NCBI GenBank assembly: GCA_032718475.1
Contig: JAUCBJ010007047.1
Span: forward strand, 1 to 64,000
DNA: 64,000 nucleotides
Origin: Nemertoderma westbladi
Taxonomy: Eukaryota; Xenacoelomorpha; Nemertodermatida; Nemertodermatidae
Reading direction: 5' to 3'
The position numbers and the translations under genes were made by a program. Shown piece after piece: positions 41,260 to 51,597 of this stretch. Under the pieces are notes generated by a model. The model searched no databases. It was not told the DNA's origin and saw only the letters and a list, made by a program, of their open reading frames with translations. Each line of letters starts with the position of its first letter. The first letter of the stretch is position 1.

Positions 41260-42300
41260 GAGATTTAGTCGTCCAATATTTTGGACTGAGGGGGGTGGGA
41301 ATGAGGGCGAGACGCCCTTCCCACAAAAATAATTATTTAATTTAAATAAACAATAATAAATAATTAAATAATTAAAATAATAGTTAGTAGAAAGTAGCAG
41401 TGGTAGAGAGGTTGTGGGCACCGTTAGCGCCACGTAGAAAGTAGTAAGAGATGGGTTGTGGGCACCGGAAGCGCCACGTAGAAAGTAGTAAGAGATGGGT
41501 TGTGGGCACCGGAAGCGCCACATAGAAAGTAGTAGGAGAGAGTGGTTGTGGGCACCGGAAGCGCCACGTAGAAAGTAGCGGTGGTAGAGAGGTTGTGGGC
41601 ACCGGAAGCGCCACGTAGAAAGTAGCAGAGAGTGGTTGTGGGCACCGCAAGCGCCACGTAGAAAGTAGTAGCAGAGATTGGTTGTGGGCACCGCAAGCGC
41701 CACGTAGATAGAGGTGGTGAAAGAGTGGTTGTGGGCACCGCAAGCGCCACGTAGAGAGTAGAAAGGGGTAGACTAGTAGAGTTAGAAAGATAGTAGCAGA
41801 GTAGAAGCAGTAGTAGTGTGGTTGTGGGCACCGTTAGCGCCACGTAGATGGAGGTAGAGTTAGTAAGAGGGTACATAGTACCGGTTGTGGTTGTGGGCAC
41901 CGTTAGCGCCACGTAGATGAAGGTAGAGTTAGTAAGAGGGTACATAGTACCGGTTGTGGTTGTGGGCACCGTTAGCGCCACGTAGATGGAGGTAGAGTTA
42001 GTAAGAGGGTACATAGTACCGGTTGTGGTTGTGGGCACCGTTAGCGCCACGTAGATGGAGGTAGAGTTAGTAAGAGGGTACGTAGTACCGGTTGTGGTTG
42101 TGGGCACCGTTAGCGCCACGTAGATGGAGATAGAGTTAGTAAGAGGGTACGTAGTACCGGTTGTGGTTGTGGGCACCGTTAGCGCCACGTAGATAGAGAT
42201 AGAGTTAGTTGGAGGATTTTAGTAGAAGAGTTGGTAAGAGTTAGTAGACTTAGCAGAGAGTAGAGTTAGATAGTTAGAGTTAGTAAGTTAGATAAGGTAG
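41260..42300 (+). repeat. Minisatellite with CACGTAGA units in the 3' region
   Basis: From about 41413 to 42195 the core GTGGGCACCG(T/C)(T/A)AGCGCCACGTAGA is repeated about fourteen times. Spacing is first 40-65 bp and irregular, then a regular ~63-bp unit (41885-42195) with GAGGTAGAGTTAGTAAGAGG. Each core can form a short hairpin (GTGGGC with GCGCCAC, one bulged base). The long antisense frames (41424-42188) come from the three-fold period and are not genes. Confidence 0.9.
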
Positions 42301-42698
42301 ATAGTATGATAGCACAGGGGTAGCATTAGAGATTAGGGCCTTAGGGAGTGGCAGAGAGTAGAGAGGAGATAGTGAGAAGAGCTGTTGGCGAGAAGTTAGA
42401 GTGCGATTCAGGTGTGGGGAGAGTGTAAGAGTGGGGAGAGAGCGAGTTGAGTCAGAGAGCTGAGTTAGAGTGGCGAGAGTGTTGGGGAAACAAAAATTGT
42501 GTGAGAGAGCGCACGATCGGCCCGACACGAGACGCCAGAGGGTAGTGACATCATACCCATAGGGAGCGGCCCGGAAAGCCGGCTCCGAAAAGAAAATAAC
42601 TCCACCCCACACCCGATACTAGATCGGGATCCAGCGGGATTGTAACGCACTTTTTGGTTGATGCTATCTTCTTACCGGGAAGATAGCATGGGGGGGAG
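42301..42698 (+). other. 3' untranslated region with hairpin and polypurine tract
   Basis: Purine-rich sequence. ATGCTATCTTC (42661-42671) and its perfect complement (42679-42689) form an 11-bp hairpin with a 7-nt loop, directly followed by the purine tract GGGGGGGAG that abuts the 3' LTR. The tract is the likely plus-strand primer. Confidence 0.7.
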
Positions 42699-43249
42699 TG
42701 TTAGCTTATTCAATCCCGCTAACACCCCACAAAGTTATAAGCCGATAAGCAATATTGGGAGCCACGAGATTGGGCAATTAACCAACTCGTGCCATCCCAA
42801 TAAGAGTGGGAAGGAGGCACACAATAGAAGGTCAGGGGCCAAACCCCTAACCCAAGGAGAACAGGTGGAGTGAACGGGAATACTCCACGGGGCGCCAACA
42901 AGGGTATCAACCAATCAGAGGGGGGAATGGCATCGATTGAGTAGCAATAAGGCCACCGTGCAATATAACCAGTAACCTGCAATCATATCATTCAGTTTAA
43001 TCAGTCAGCTATCCCAGTACAGTAAGGCAGTACGGTGACTGTTAAGACCGTCGTCGCCACCGTCACCATATTACCGGTATATTAGCTTTATCTACTGTGC
43101 TATCTGTATCACTCATCATTTATTATCTCAACGTTATCAGAGTTCGACAACGACACTAGAACAATTATTACCTTTTCCATTCACACGGCGGGGCGGGGAC
43201 GCGTACGAAACACACCGGATAAACCGGGATCCTCTCGGATCCCGTCACA
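42699..43249 (+). repeat. 3' LTR of the Gag-protease element
   Basis: 551 bp, with one base difference seen from the 5' copy. Confidence 0.95.
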
Positions 43250-43254
43250 TTTGT

Positions 43255-43659
43255 ATCTGTTTTAATTTGCTGCTATGACTGTGTTGTCTCCAGACACCGA
43301 ATAATACAGTATAATATTATACTGTATCATAACAGTACAACAGAAGGAGCTCTCCAACAGAAGCGCCATTATCATAACTAGAACTACTACGGCGGCCCAT
43401 GATTGGCACGTCGAATTATCGAATTATCGAACTATCGAATCAACCATCAAACATCAATCAATCAAACATCTTCATGTGACTAGAAATTTAAGTTACAGCT
43501 AATACTAACTTAAGTAAGACTAAATTCTATGAATACGAGTTTAGCAACAACTAGTACTGTACTAAATACGTTAGTAATAAGTAGCACCAACTTCTCTGAA
43601 TAAAGAATTAGTACAAGCACTTACTAACTTGATGTGACTTGGACTAAGTTCCTAAGTAA
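43255..43659. other. Intergenic
   Basis: No gene. Short repeats of ATCGAATTATCGAA and CATCAATCAATCAAACATC near 43412-43470. Confidence 0.4.
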
Positions 43660-43940
43660 AAGTAAAGTAAAAAAGTAAATTTTCTTCGGCCGCTTGGCCA
43701 GGGATTACGCACAAAGTCTGACGACTTATTTCCAGTGCGGTCCCCCCAGAACTTTACTCCCCAGAGGAAACTCTAGTACTCATTTAGCTACCACTTAAGG
43801 ATGCAAGGCAGAGATGAGCCCTGGCTGGTCCCTTTAAAGCATTCGTGCCGAAACGAAAACTGCCCTGGCCCATGTGAGGATCGAACCCACGACCTACAGG
43901 AGATGTGAATTCAATGCAACCACTACACCAAGGTGGAACC
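43660..43940 (-). mobile_element. tRNA-derived SINE, copy 2
   Basis: The reverse complement is a close match over its full length to copy 1 at 5205-5481, with the same A-box and B-box motifs (TGGTGTAGTGG, GGTTCGATCC) and the same tail. Confidence 0.88.
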
Positions 43941-45050
43941 TTGGTCCTAGTTAGTCACAATTAAGAATACCACCCCTGAATTTTAATGGAATATGTAAAA
44001 GTTGCATAAGAATTCTGAAACTTGTATTTTTCGGCGGTGGGTGAAAATTTTCAATAACATCGTTTATTGTTTTGGTTAGAAATTGCCGCCGCTGTAACCT
44101 GCTCTTTTCCTTCAATTGGAAGGGAACAACAACGTTTATTGATTCCCACCTTCCCACCCACCTTCCCATTTTCCTTCATCGTCTGGGTATAAACTCCGCT
44201 GTATCAGCTGGCAATCAGGGCAATATGGGGCATTTTAAGTGTTTCGCCATATTCGGCAGTACTGTACTGTACAGAGGTACTGTACCTCTTCCTGCCTTCC
44301 CTTTAGCGTAACAAACAAACAATAAATATTTTAAATGTAGTATACTAATAAGTACAGTATCATTATTTAATAATATTAATTATAATTAATATAATTAACT
44401 TTAACTAATAATATTGATAACTACTGTATTAACAAGAAAGATTACTAAAATATTGCAGCAAAGGCAGAAAGGCTGTATTGTTTTTAATAAATGATTAATG
44501 TTTCAACACCAACTACATCTGCGAAAGTTGTTTTTACATCTGAAACTATCCATCTTTGCTGGGGCAATCTCACAACTTTCATACCCCCCATCCTTCATCC
44601 TACTGTATATCGCATTTTTTAACATGCCTTTCGGCCTTTGCTGCATTGGCTGCATACCGGTATGCCTGAAGGCCTACTGCTATGTCATATGATGATGATA
44701 CTGATACGTAACATGGCAACCTGATCCCCTATTGGCTATTTACCTATATCTCTTTCCCCTGATTGGTTATAGGATCAGATAAGGACAGACGTTTTATTCA
44801 CCTCCATTAAATTGCACAATTCTGCAATTGGCTGATTGGCCCTAATGCCAACATGAAGGGCCATTGATAAATCAGATACCGGTAATATGAAATATCCGAG
44901 ATTCATCATCATTTACGGTAGGCCTATTCTCTGCTTGAACGTAACTGCGCCATGCTGCCATGAAACAAGCTGATTCAATATTCATATCGCTGATCGATTA
45001 TTAATTCAGTGTACACCTGGCACCTGGTCTGCCAGGTCAGGTCAGGTATT
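43941..45050. other. Intergenic
   Basis: Contains one inverted copy of the ~65-bp dispersed repeat (44061-44121), several TACCGGTA palindromes, and no supported gene. Confidence 0.4.
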
Positions 45051-48000
45051 CTAGGTCATTGATCAAGAAAACTTGCCACCTCCATGCAGCATAAAGGAGG
45101 TGCCACCTGTAGCTGCATAGACCCTCTTACTAGGGCAAATCTGGTCCTGTAACTAGGACCCCCTTCGTTCTGGGATAAGGACGCCCTTGGTCCTGGATTA
45201 AGGACCCATATACTTGGCTGCAGGGGTATATGGCCTGACCAGGCAGATGGTGATCTACCAATGGCTGGTTAGGAGTAGAGTGTTCTCATGTCCACTCTGA
45301 GGGCACTTCACTGCGACCTGCACCTGGCAGCAAGGGTACAGGGCATGACCCAGCAGATGAGCTGCAACAGCCAATGGTGGGTCATGTACGCCAGAGTAGA
45401 TATGGGTGATGGGCCTCATATCTGACTCCATTGCGACACCCACCCTGTGGAATGGCAAACCAGGGTGTGGTATTTGCCCCGAGAGCTGACTCGGCAAAAA
45501 AGCACCCCCCAACCCCCACTATGGATTACATTAGCAATGCGGAGGTCCGGCCACTAGAGGCCAGTGGAATTACCGGACACAATCGGCCTCACAGGCGTCA
45601 GTTAACTCCTGACCGGCTGCCTGTCTCACCCCCTACTGGAGAGAGAGCAGCCAACAATTCTTTGAGTCCCTTTCCTGATGACCTTTCTGGCCCAAACCCT
45701 GGGTCACCAGGGAGGCCAGATTGTGATGGGGAGAGGGATTCTGGAGTTGGAGGCTACTCTCATGTTCCACCCCGACCAACAAAGCCATTGGTGAATCTGA
45801 GGCAAGTCACTAGACTAGCCTCAGTAAACACCCTAACACTCGGGTCCCCAATGCGACAAGGAGAGCTGACTGCCTTGGCAGATAAGCTTTCTCTTAGCGC
45901 AGTGGGTGTTCAAGAACACCGAATGCAGACTGGACAGACTGATGAGGTTCTGATTAAGGACATGGGGGGCGGTTGGCGACTCGCCCTCGCGTCAGCAGAT
46001 GATAGTGGCAATGGTGGAATTGGTCTATTGATGAATCCAACTGCACATGCAGCATTGGACAAAATAGACCAAATCTCTAACCGCATCATCCGTTGCCACT
46101 TCTCATGTTCTGGAAGACTGGCTAAGAAGTTTCCTAAGGTGGTTCTGATTGTGTGCTACTCTCCAACTAGTGTTGCCCCTGTAGAGGAGGTGGAAAATTT
46201 CTACCACAATCTACAAGCAGCAACTGATGGAGTGGATCAGCATGCATTCTTAACATTCCTGGGAGACTTTAATGCAAGTCTGCATCAATCACCTACATCG
46301 CCCTGGGTCTATAGCAATAGTGTTAACCGAAATTCTGTCCATCTTCAGGATTTTATCTCTGGAAATGGATTGTTTTCGGCTGGAACCCAGTTCAAGAAGC
46401 GAACTGGAAAGCTATGGACTCATAGTGGACCCAGTGGTCACAAGTCCCAGATAGACCATATTCTGTTTCGTAGGAAATACAGGAGCTCTATACAAGACTG
46501 TAATGCATTTACACTTCGACCCTTCTCCAGTGATCACCGCCTTATTGTGGCCAAGGTAAGACTTAGTCTGCGTGCTAGCAGAACAACGAAATCTGCCTTG
46601 CCACGGCATGACTGGTCCTCTCTGTTGCAACAGCCAAGTGTGAGATCCAGCTTCACACTACAGCTGAGCAACAGGTATGAGGCTCTTGCCTCTGAGGCGG
46701 CAGATCACTGTGAGGGCTATACTGCCTTTACAGAAGCAGTTAAGTTAGCAGCTGCAGAAACAGTTCCTGTATACCCTCGAAACAGGAAAAGGGCCCCCTG
46801 GACTGACAACAAAATTCAGAAGTGCCGAAATGACCTTCATAAGGCGCAGAAAGAGTCCCGACTCAAACAGACTACAGCGGCCAAGAATGCAGTTAAAGCT
46901 GCATCTAGGTCCCTGAACAGGCAGTACTCTGCTAATCTACAGGAGTTAATAAACCAACAGGTTGATGCCATCAATGATGCTGACGACAGCAGGCAATCAT
47001 CCCAGGCATGGAAATCGATCAATCTGCTTACTGGGCGGAAAAGCCAACCAACCACCAAGGTTAAGGCTGAATCACCAGCCGATCGCCTCAATGGTTGGAA
47101 AGCCCACTTTGAAAAGCTCCTCAATAATGACAGGGTATTGCCTGATAACTTTATAGAAGTAAAAGTGTCTGAGTCTGTACTCCCAGATATTCCCATTGGC
47201 GATATCTCCTTTGCAGAAGTGAAGGCTGCTGCAAAGAGCATTAAGACCAATCGTGCCAGTGGAGTAGATGGTGTTCCCCCTGAGGTCTTTAAAATACCTG
47301 AGTGTTTAAAGCTCATCTATCCCATCATAGTAGACATGTACCGTACAACAAGAGTCCCACAAGAAATGAAAACAAATAAGTTGGTGCCAGTTCCCAAGAA
47401 GGGCAACCTAACACTCTATGGTTCTTTTCGGGGAATCTCATTGATCTCGATTGCTGCAAAACTATACAATAGAATTCTATTAAATCGCATCAGGGATCCC
47501 ATTGAGAGACTGCTACGTGGAAATCAGAATGGGTTCCGTAAAGGTCGTGGGACCATGGAGCCCATTTTGGCACTTAGAAGGATAATTGAAGAGTTATCAA
47601 AAAAGAAAGACAGGCATCTGGCTGTTATCTTTGTTGACTTCTTCAAGGCCTTTGATTCAGTCTCTCGCTCACGTATGTTCAGCATACTTTCATTATATGG
47701 GATTCCTGATGAAATTATTGCAGCAATCAGATCAGTATACGATGGTTCGACAACATTTGTGTCTACTGTTGACGGTGACACAGAACCATTTGAAGTGTTA
47801 TGGGGCGTCCTCCAAGGAGACACACTTGCACCATTCTTGTTCATTATTGTGGTTGACTATGTTCTACGCATGTCCTTAGATCATCATAATGATGATGGGG
47901 TGATGATAACTCCACCTACTGGCTCCAGAAGTCGAGGAAATCCTGCCAAGTACCTAACTGATCTAGACTTTGCTGATGACTTAGGAGTACTCTCAGAATC

Positions 48001-48790
48001 ATTAGAGGGAGCCCAGCGGCTCCTCAGCTCATTAGAACATGCTGCTTCTAGTGTTGGTCTTTTTATTAACTCCAGAAAGACCAAAATTCTGACAGTTAAC
48101 TTTGAAAGTCCTCAGCAAGTCTCTGATCGGATGAGCATAAGCTCAAAGGATGGTATGCTTGAGCATGTGGACGACTTCTGTTACCTGGGATCATGGATCC
48201 GGAAGTCAGGTGAGGACCTTCGAATACGTAAGGGAAAGGCATGGGCAGCCTTGAATAGGCTTTCCAGGATTTGGAAGTCACCTAGAATTAATCGGAAACT
48301 TAAGGTCCGATTATTTAGAGCAGCAGTAGTTCCAGTACTCCTCTACGGGAGTCCATGCTGGGCTCTAACTGCTGAGGACACCAAATCTCTGGATGGCACA
48401 TTCACAAGAATGCTACGCCGGGTACATTGTGTCAAGTACAATGCACACATCTCCAACCAGACACTATATAACATTGGAGGTGTCTCATTGGTTCCCCCAA
48501 GCTTGACACTAGAACAAAATCGCCTCCGCTTTGCAGGACATTGCTTTCGCCGTGAGGACCAGCCAGTGCATAATCTTGTACTTTGGCAGCCTCATGGAGT
48601 GAATAAGCATGGAGGACAACCCATGACTTTCTTGAGACGCATCTTAAAGGACACTGGCCTTAAAGATGCGGATGATCTAGCAAATGTCATGGGTGATAGG
48701 GAGTTGTGGCGGTGCAATTTTGTTGACAAGCCGGCACAGCATTCTTAAAAATGCAGCTGCAATGCAGCATGCCGATCCTAGTAGTGGTCT
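45050..48790 (+). mobile_element. Non-LTR retrotransposon (APE endonuclease plus RT), near full length
   Basis: A single intact ORF is preceded by ~400 bp of 5' untranslated sequence and ends just before ATGCAGCTGCAATGCAGCATG. The exact 5' and 3' ends and any target duplication could not be fixed. One ORF with endonuclease then RT and no RNase H fits an RTE-like clade; the clade is uncertain. It ends about 110 bp upstream of the FBXO30/40-like start codon on the same strand. Confidence 0.75.
45452..48748 (+). CDS. Non-LTR retrotransposon endonuclease-reverse transcriptase
   Basis: 1098 residues from ATG 45452, without internal stops; the frame is open a little upstream but lacks an ATG there. 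The N-terminal ~110 residues are Pro-rich. The AP-like endonuclease spans about 115-375 with VGVQEHRM (Glu near 155), LGDFNA (near 271) and SSDHRLI (near 360). The RT spans about 570-890 with NRASGVDGVPPEVF, QNGFRKGRGTMEPI, VIFVDFFKAFDS, GVLQGDTLAPFLF and the catalytic FADD near 840. The C-terminus has LYGSPCWALT and RLRFAGHCFRRED, a Cys/His-containing tail common in these elements. It appears capable of activity. Confidence 0.92.
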   Translation: MANQGVVFAPRADSAKKHPPTPTMDYISNAEVRPLEASGITGHNRPHRRQLTPDRLPVSPPTGERAANNSLSPFPDDLSGPNPGSPGRPDCDGERDSGVGGYSHVPPRPTKPLVNLRQVTRLASVNTLTLGSPMRQGELTALADKLSLSAVGVQEHRMQTGQTDEVLIKDMGGGWRLALASADDSGNGGIGLLMNPTAHAALDKIDQISNRIIRCHFSCSGRLAKKFPKVVLIVCYSPTSVAPVEEVENFYHNLQAATDGVDQHAFLTFLGDFNASLHQSPTSPWVYSNSVNRNSVHLQDFISGNGLFSAGTQFKKRTGKLWTHSGPSGHKSQIDHILFRRKYRSSIQDCNAFTLRPFSSDHRLIVAKVRLSLRASRTTKSALPRHDWSSLLQQPSVRSSFTLQLSNRYEALASEAADHCEGYTAFTEAVKLAAAETVPVYPRNRKRAPWTDNKIQKCRNDLHKAQKESRLKQTTAAKNAVKAASRSLNRQYSANLQELINQQVDAINDADDSRQSSQAWKSINLLTGRKSQPTTKVKAESPADRLNGWKAHFEKLLNNDRVLPDNFIEVKVSESVLPDIPIGDISFAEVKAAAKSIKTNRASGVDGVPPEVFKIPECLKLIYPIIVDMYRTTRVPQEMKTNKLVPVPKKGNLTLYGSFRGISLISIAAKLYNRILLNRIRDPIERLLRGNQNGFRKGRGTMEPILALRRIIEELSKKKDRHLAVIFVDFFKAFDSVSRSRMFSILSLYGIPDEIIAAIRSVYDGSTTFVSTVDGDTEPFEVLWGVLQGDTLAPFLFIIVVDYVLRMSLDHHNDDGVMITPPTGSRSRGNPAKYLTDLDFADDLGVLSESLEGAQRLLSSLEHAASSVGLFINSRKTKILTVNFESPQQVSDRMSISSKDGMLEHVDDFCYLGSWIRKSGEDLRIRKGKAWAALNRLSRIWKSPRINRKLKVRLFRAAVVPVLLYGSPCWALTAEDTKSLDGTFTRMLRRVHCVKYNAHISNQTLYNIGGVSLVPPSLTLEQNRLRFAGHCFRREDQPVHNLVLWQPHGVNKHGGQPMTFLRRILKDTGLKDADDLANVMGDRELWRCNFVDKPAQHS

Positions 48791-48901
48791 GCTGGTGTAT
48801 CTAACACAGTGACAGTCCGCAGTCTAATCTATCTACCGGTATCTAATCCAGTAATCTCTGAATACCGGTATACATCAGTACCGGTACTTGCAGATGTAAA
48901 A

Positions 48902-50686
48902 ATGGTTCTTAGTGGCGGATCCTTCTCCCATAAACATTGCACCACTTGCGTACGTATGAACTGCACCACGGACAATGGGTGCGCTCTTATAGAGTGTAGT
49001 TGCGCAGCAAGATTTCACTCCTGCAAACTCGATGACCATAAAGTGATCTGCCCTAGAGAAACTGTTCATTGCATAAACCGATATTATGGCTGCAAGAAAA
49101 CGATGCTCAGATATAAAATTGGAATCCATCTTGCTGTTTGCCCTGCGAGCGTCATCTGCTGCACTCTCGAATGGAACCGGTACTCCAACTACTTAGACCT
49201 CGACAGTCCCGCGTTCCTAAGCAACGGGTTGTGTATCACTTCGTCCAAACTCGAGGAAGAGATCAGTGAATCCGTAGATGTTGCTTTGGCCTCCCGAGAC
49301 CAACATGTTCTTATGTCTGCGTTGATTTCTTTACGTCGATCGGGTAGACATATGACGGACAGTCAACCTTTCCCTAAGGTACCCTTGCTGACTCCGTCTG
49401 CGTCTTTAGATCAGGGGGTTACTACGGGTGAGGAGGAAATGGTGGATTTCTCGGGTTACTTTAGAGACAGGAAGAACGAATCTAGTCCGGGGTTGAAAAG
49501 ATCGATTTGCCAAAATTTGGATGCTGAAGAATATTCTATGACAAATGGAGGTTTGAGATGCAGTGATAATGGCAACGGACCAGTAGATACAGTTAACTCT
49601 ATTGACGTCCCACAAGGCTTGTGTTTGGGTTCATCTAGACCTACAGGTGTTAACGTGGTGTCTCAGAGAGAGACTGCGGGTGCGGCGCCACAATGCCACT
49701 CTAACCCCCAGGCCGCCGCCCAATCGTGCCAACCCATCCCGGAAGGCGAGGCCCTATCCGATTGGTTGGCCGCCCCTCCGCCAATCAAACGACCCGGCCG
49801 ACACATCTGCGGCCGCGACGGGCCCTGCGTGATAAACAAATCCCGATCCCCGGTCAAATACCTCCCGCCGCACCTCCAGTTGCTCGGCTACGCCCGGGAG
49901 ACGCCCCACAGCTGCATCGTCTGCGGACCAGAAGCCCCGCGCCAGGCTGCAGTCCGACTACTACCAACGGTAACCGAGCGTCCGCCAATCAGCGTGCCGC
50001 CCCATCTGGACCTAGCATTGGACCTAACCGTGGACGCGGCGACCCACGGGAAGTCAAACAATCGCAAGATGTTCACGTTTGTATGCAACCGATCGGTCCC
50101 CCGTCGGTACGCCCCCGCGCACTACCTTAACGTACACGCGGAACTCATCCACGACTCTCTCCTCGAACAACGATGCCCGTTGGCTGTCTACGGTTGTCCT
50201 TGGAGATGCTTCAAACGCCACCCAACTCCCAGCCAATCCCAAATAGTTTACAACAGTCTGCTAGACACTTTCGCTTTGAAATATTCCCCCATCAACCAAT
50301 CGGACTCTTTAGTTCCTAGACGACTAGACCTGCTGCCCTCCGAGACTCTCATTAAGATCTTCTCCTTCCTCGACGGCTACTCTCTCGTTCAGAGCAGCGC
50401 GGTCTGCCGCCGTTTCCGCGATGTCTGCGCCGCGTTGCTGCACAGCCAGGGCGTCGTGTCGTTGGTATGGCGACGCAGACGGGACCCCCTCGAGGCGACC
50501 CCCCCTCGGTGGGTCTGCGAACCGCGATGGGGCTTCCCGACCGCTGGGGCGCCCCCTCACGGCTGGGTCTGGAACTACGCCGCCAGCAGTCTCGTCTCCC
50601 GCCACCTCGCGGAGTGCCGCTTCTACAAACCGGTGGAACACGATTTTGATAAGAATTATAAATTTCCCGGCACTACATCTCCGTAA
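48902..50686 (+). CDS. FBXO30: FBXO30/FBXO40-like F-box protein with TRAF-type zinc finger
   Basis: 594 residues from ATG 48902; an upstream in-frame GTG at 48809 is not a likely start. F-box proteins are substrate receptors of SCF (SKP1-CUL1) ubiquitin ligases. The N-terminal ~100 residues match the FBXO30/40 zinc-finger region (HCTTCVRMNC, FHSCKLDDHKVICP, HLAVCPASVICCTLEWNR). The middle is long, Pro-rich and GC-rich (49680-50160). At about 389-460 is the second conserved region (MFTFVCNRSV, EQRCPLAVYGC). The F-box is at about 476-525 (LLPSETLIKIFSFLDGYSLVQ), followed by a C-terminal segment ending near CRFYKPVEHD. The coding region is one exon. It cannot be assigned to FBXO30 versus FBXO40 and probably represents their common ancestor. 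Confidence 0.92.
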   Translation: MVLSGGSFSHKHCTTCVRMNCTTDNGCALIECSCAARFHSCKLDDHKVICPRETVHCINRYYGCKKTMLRYKIGIHLAVCPASVICCTLEWNRYSNYLDLDSPAFLSNGLCITSSKLEEEISESVDVALASRDQHVLMSALISLRRSGRHMTDSQPFPKVPLLTPSASLDQGVTTGEEEMVDFSGYFRDRKNESSPGLKRSICQNLDAEEYSMTNGGLRCSDNGNGPVDTVNSIDVPQGLCLGSSRPTGVNVVSQRETAGAAPQCHSNPQAAAQSCQPIPEGEALSDWLAAPPPIKRPGRHICGRDGPCVINKSRSPVKYLPPHLQLLGYARETPHSCIVCGPEAPRQAAVRLLPTVTERPPISVPPHLDLALDLTVDAATHGKSNNRKMFTFVCNRSVPRRYAPAHYLNVHAELIHDSLLEQRCPLAVYGCPWRCFKRHPTPSQSQIVYNSLLDTFALKYSPINQSDSLVPRRLDLLPSETLIKIFSFLDGYSLVQSSAVCRRFRDVCAALLHSQGVVSLVWRRRRDPLEATPPRWVCEPRWGFPTAGAPPHGWVWNYAASSLVSRHLAECRFYKPVEHDFDKNYKFPGTTSP

Positions 50687-50814
50687 ACTTCGTCGAATTA
50701 TTCTAACTTGGTGCTTATTTACTAAATCAGGGGCTGAACGCTGAGAGTTACATGTCTGGAGCGAATATGTAGACGGGGGGAGGGTTGTAACTCTCCTTCT
50801 AATTACCATCTACA

Positions 50815-51597
50815 CCCGAATGTTGGCATTCCCCAAAGTGGGCACCAACTTTTTAAAACTGCTGTAATTTTTTAACTATAATACATTAAATAATAGTGAA
50901 AAAATTAATTAAAGAGGTTTTTTACTAAATCTGCTGACTAATTAATATTTATTATCAGTTGATATTATTAAATTTCAGTATATATATGGTGATTTTTCCA
51001 ATTTATTTCCCTAATATAATATGGGCATGGCATTAGCATGGGCCTAATGGGGCAGTATGCATTAGTTCAAATCAGTTTGCATAACGATCATGTTACGATC
51101 GTTTTACTCATTCTATACTGACATGGCTATGCGGCTATGCCTTGATTGCCTTATGTTATTTTATGCGCCATACTGTACGTGTACTGTACCTACAGCACAT
51201 GTACGGCTGTACAGTTAGGGTTAGTTCTTAGTTGGCCAGGCTGCTAGGCACAGGCCTCAACTTTTAGCATATTTGTAGTACTTGTATTTTTCACCAATAC
51301 ATTGTTTTTGGTTACTTTTTTCACCCAGTTGGTATAGCTTTTTTTTAAAGTTTCCAATGGTGCCCACTGCCCACATAAGGGGGTATGTTAAAGCAAAAAC
51401 CAAGCTAATTTATGTTTTAAAAAGTCTATTGAAGAGTCCGTTAAACTGCCCACTTTGGGGTAGAACTATTTTTTTTACCTTAAAGTTGTCACTTTTCCAT
51501 TTAATAACAAACTTCCATTTAATTTTACTTCGTGATACTTCCCTTAAAGTTATGATATAAAACATTGAGGTTTTTTAAAAGTATGCCGACATTCGGG
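50815..51597. mobile_element. MITE-like element, ~780 bp
   Basis: The ends are imperfect inverted repeats (CCCGAATGTTGGCAT at 50815; ATGCCGACATTCGGG ending 51597). A second inverted pair inside (CCCAAAGTGGGCA near 50833; TGCCCACTTTGGG near 51448) extends the similarity. There is no coding frame, and no clear target duplication was seen. Confidence 0.5.

Larger units (their letters stand above)
35623..43249 (+). mobile_element. Gag-protease-only LTR retrotransposon (BEL/Pao-like, non-autonomous), 7.6 kb
   Basis: LTRs of 551 bp lie at 35623-36173 and 42699-43249. They start TGTTAGC and end CACA and are flanked by the 5-bp duplication TTTGT (35618-35622, 43250-43254). The interior encodes a Gag-like region and a DUF1758-type aspartic protease but no reverse transcriptase, RNase H or integrase. 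A minisatellite fills the 3' region and a purine tract precedes the 3' LTR. By eye the LTRs differ at one base (TAACCTGTAAT/TAACCTGCAAT), so it is very young. It must use enzymes in trans. Confidence 0.92.

Noticed and set aside
41209-42188. Long antisense frames in the 3' region of the Gag-protease element
   Set aside because: They follow the ~63-bp repeat; composition is repeat-driven and on the wrong strand.
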